Assembly: GCF_000092065.1 (NCBI RefSeq)
Contig: NC_009364.1
Location: 310,001 to 374,000 of the forward strand
Reading direction: 5' to 3'
DNA from: Ostreococcus lucimarinus CCE9901
Lineage: Eukaryota; Chlorophyta; Mamiellophyceae; Mamiellales; Bathycoccaceae
Length of the DNA stretch: 64,000 nt
The notes beneath the pieces are model-generated. The model was not told the DNA's origin, searched no databases, and saw only the letters and a program-made list of their open reading frames with translations. Shown here piece by piece: positions 63,421-64,000 of the stretch (the stretch's first letter is position 1; each line of letters begins with the position of its first letter). Position numbers and translations under genes: made by a program.

Positions 63421-64000
63421 ATGCTCGCGCGCGCGCTCGAGCGATGCGCGCGACGACGCGCGCGCGAGGCGATTTCGCGCGCGTCGCGCGACGCGCGCGC
63501 GTCGACGCGCGCGTCGTCGTCGTCGTCGCGCGCGGGGACGTCGAACGGTGAACCAGCCGCCCCGGTGGTGCGGACGCCCATCCCGGGACCGGCGTCGCGA
63601 CGCGCCGTGGAAGCGCTCAGCGCGCACGCGGACGTGGGGTCGATACGATACTTCGTCGACGTCGACGCTTCGCGCGGGAATTACGTCGTCGACGCGGATG
63701 GGAACGCGGTGCTGGACCTGTACGCGCACATCGCGTCGCTGCCGGTGGGATACAACCACGAAAAGATGCTCGCGGCGATGCGAGACGAAGCGAACGTGGG
63801 GATTCTCGCGCACCGACCGGCGCTGGGGAATAACCCACCGATCGGATGGGACGACAGAGTGGCGCGAACGCTCATGCGAGTGGCGCCGAAAGGGTTGACG
63901 CGCGCGACGACGATGGCGTGCGGGGCGTGCGCGAACGAACACGCGATGAAGGCGGTATTCATAAGCGCGGCGAACGCGCGGCGGGGCGGACGCGAGATAA
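63421..64000 (+). CDS. 4-aminobutyrate aminotransferase (GABA-T, ABAT type), N-terminal part, cut by window edge
   Basis: 193 residues visible; the frame is open to the window end, so the PLP-binding lysine lies outside. The N terminus is a serine/arginine-rich mitochondrial-type presequence. The class III aminotransferase start has PVVRTPIPGPASRRAVEALS, YFVDVDASRGNYVVDADGNA, VLDLYAHIASLPVGYNHEKM and TMACGACANEHAMKAVFISA. The ACG-x-C-x-NE motif and the RPALGNNPP stretch point to the animal/fungal ABAT type rather than plant pyruvate-dependent GABA-T. Start from the first ATG. Confidence 0.9.
   Translation, partial: MLARALERCARRRAREAISRASRDARASTRASSSSSRAGTSNGEPAAPVVRTPIPGPASRRAVEALSAHADVGSIRYFVDVDASRGNYVVDADGNAVLDLYAHIASLPVGYNHEKMLAAMRDEANVGILAHRPALGNNPPIGWDDRVARTLMRVAPKGLTRATTMACGACANEHAMKAVFISAANARRGGREI

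Noticed and set aside
1-64000. CRISPR arrays, prophage, transposase or bacterial operon signals
   Set aside because: None seen. Genes are eukaryotic, monocistronic and spliced; the only tandem repeats are short minisatellites and protein-coding modules.

Overview
The window is nuclear DNA of a green picoalga, most likely Ostreococcus or a close relative in the Mamiellales. The reasons: very dense, GC-rich, mostly single-exon eukaryotic genes on both strands; short introns with a CTGAC branch site; plastid functions (beta-carotene hydroxylase, lumen-type signals, a plant-type SnRK1 beta-gamma subunit) beside mitochondrial, nuclear-pore and spliceosome genes. The species call is inference from style and gene content. 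I support 35 protein-coding genes (two cut by the window edges) and one tRNA gene. Nine genes are spliced, with 11 introns that I placed by matching reading-frame phase, protein-family continuity and the CTGAC site.

Layout. 1-3.4 kb: an OSCA/TMEM63-like channel (partial) and complex I subunit NDUFA9. 3.6-12.2 kb: an unknown protein, the SnRK1/AMPK beta-gamma subunit, TTC27, RAD23 and the RNA ligase RtcB. 12.2-17.6 kb: an unknown protein, a lumen-type protein, a plastid SDR, the helicase PRP28, an mS34-like mitoribosomal protein and an intron-containing tRNA-Ala(UGC). 18-24.9 kb: beta-carotene hydroxylase, a second lumen-type protein, the SRAP/HMCES DNA-repair protein, a methyltransferase, ribosomal protein eL31 in three exons, the tRNA-splicing endonuclease subunit SEN15 and a CCDC174-like protein. 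25-33.7 kb: PhoD phosphatase, a probably peroxisomal SDR, a WD40 protein, an RBBP9 hydrolase, the MPS1/TTK spindle-checkpoint kinase and an M14 carboxypeptidase.

33.9-49.4 kb: one uninterrupted 15.4-kb reading frame for a protein of about 5,144 residues, the outstanding item of the window. It has an N-terminal NT-C2 domain, then 30 filamin/Ig-like modules. By my reading these fall into six complete cycles of five distinct module types (A-B-C-D-E). Two large helical blocks of MgtE-N/FliG-like repeats interrupt the array, both at the same point of the cycle (between B and C). There is no actin-binding calponin-homology domain.

49.4-64 kb: a 1.2-kb gene-poor stretch, an R2R3/c-MYB-type factor, PDCD2, NUP155 in three exons, a RanBP1/NUP50-like protein, an unknown spliced gene, pICln, a RidA protein, and a divergent pair of ALDH10 aminoaldehyde dehydrogenase (PTS1 ending SKL) and GABA transaminase (partial). 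That last pair would make and then consume GABA from a shared 74-bp promoter region. Many neighbours are divergent with 15-130 bp between start codons, so shared bidirectional promoters are probably the rule. Long antisense open frames are common because of the GC-rich codon bias and were discarded.
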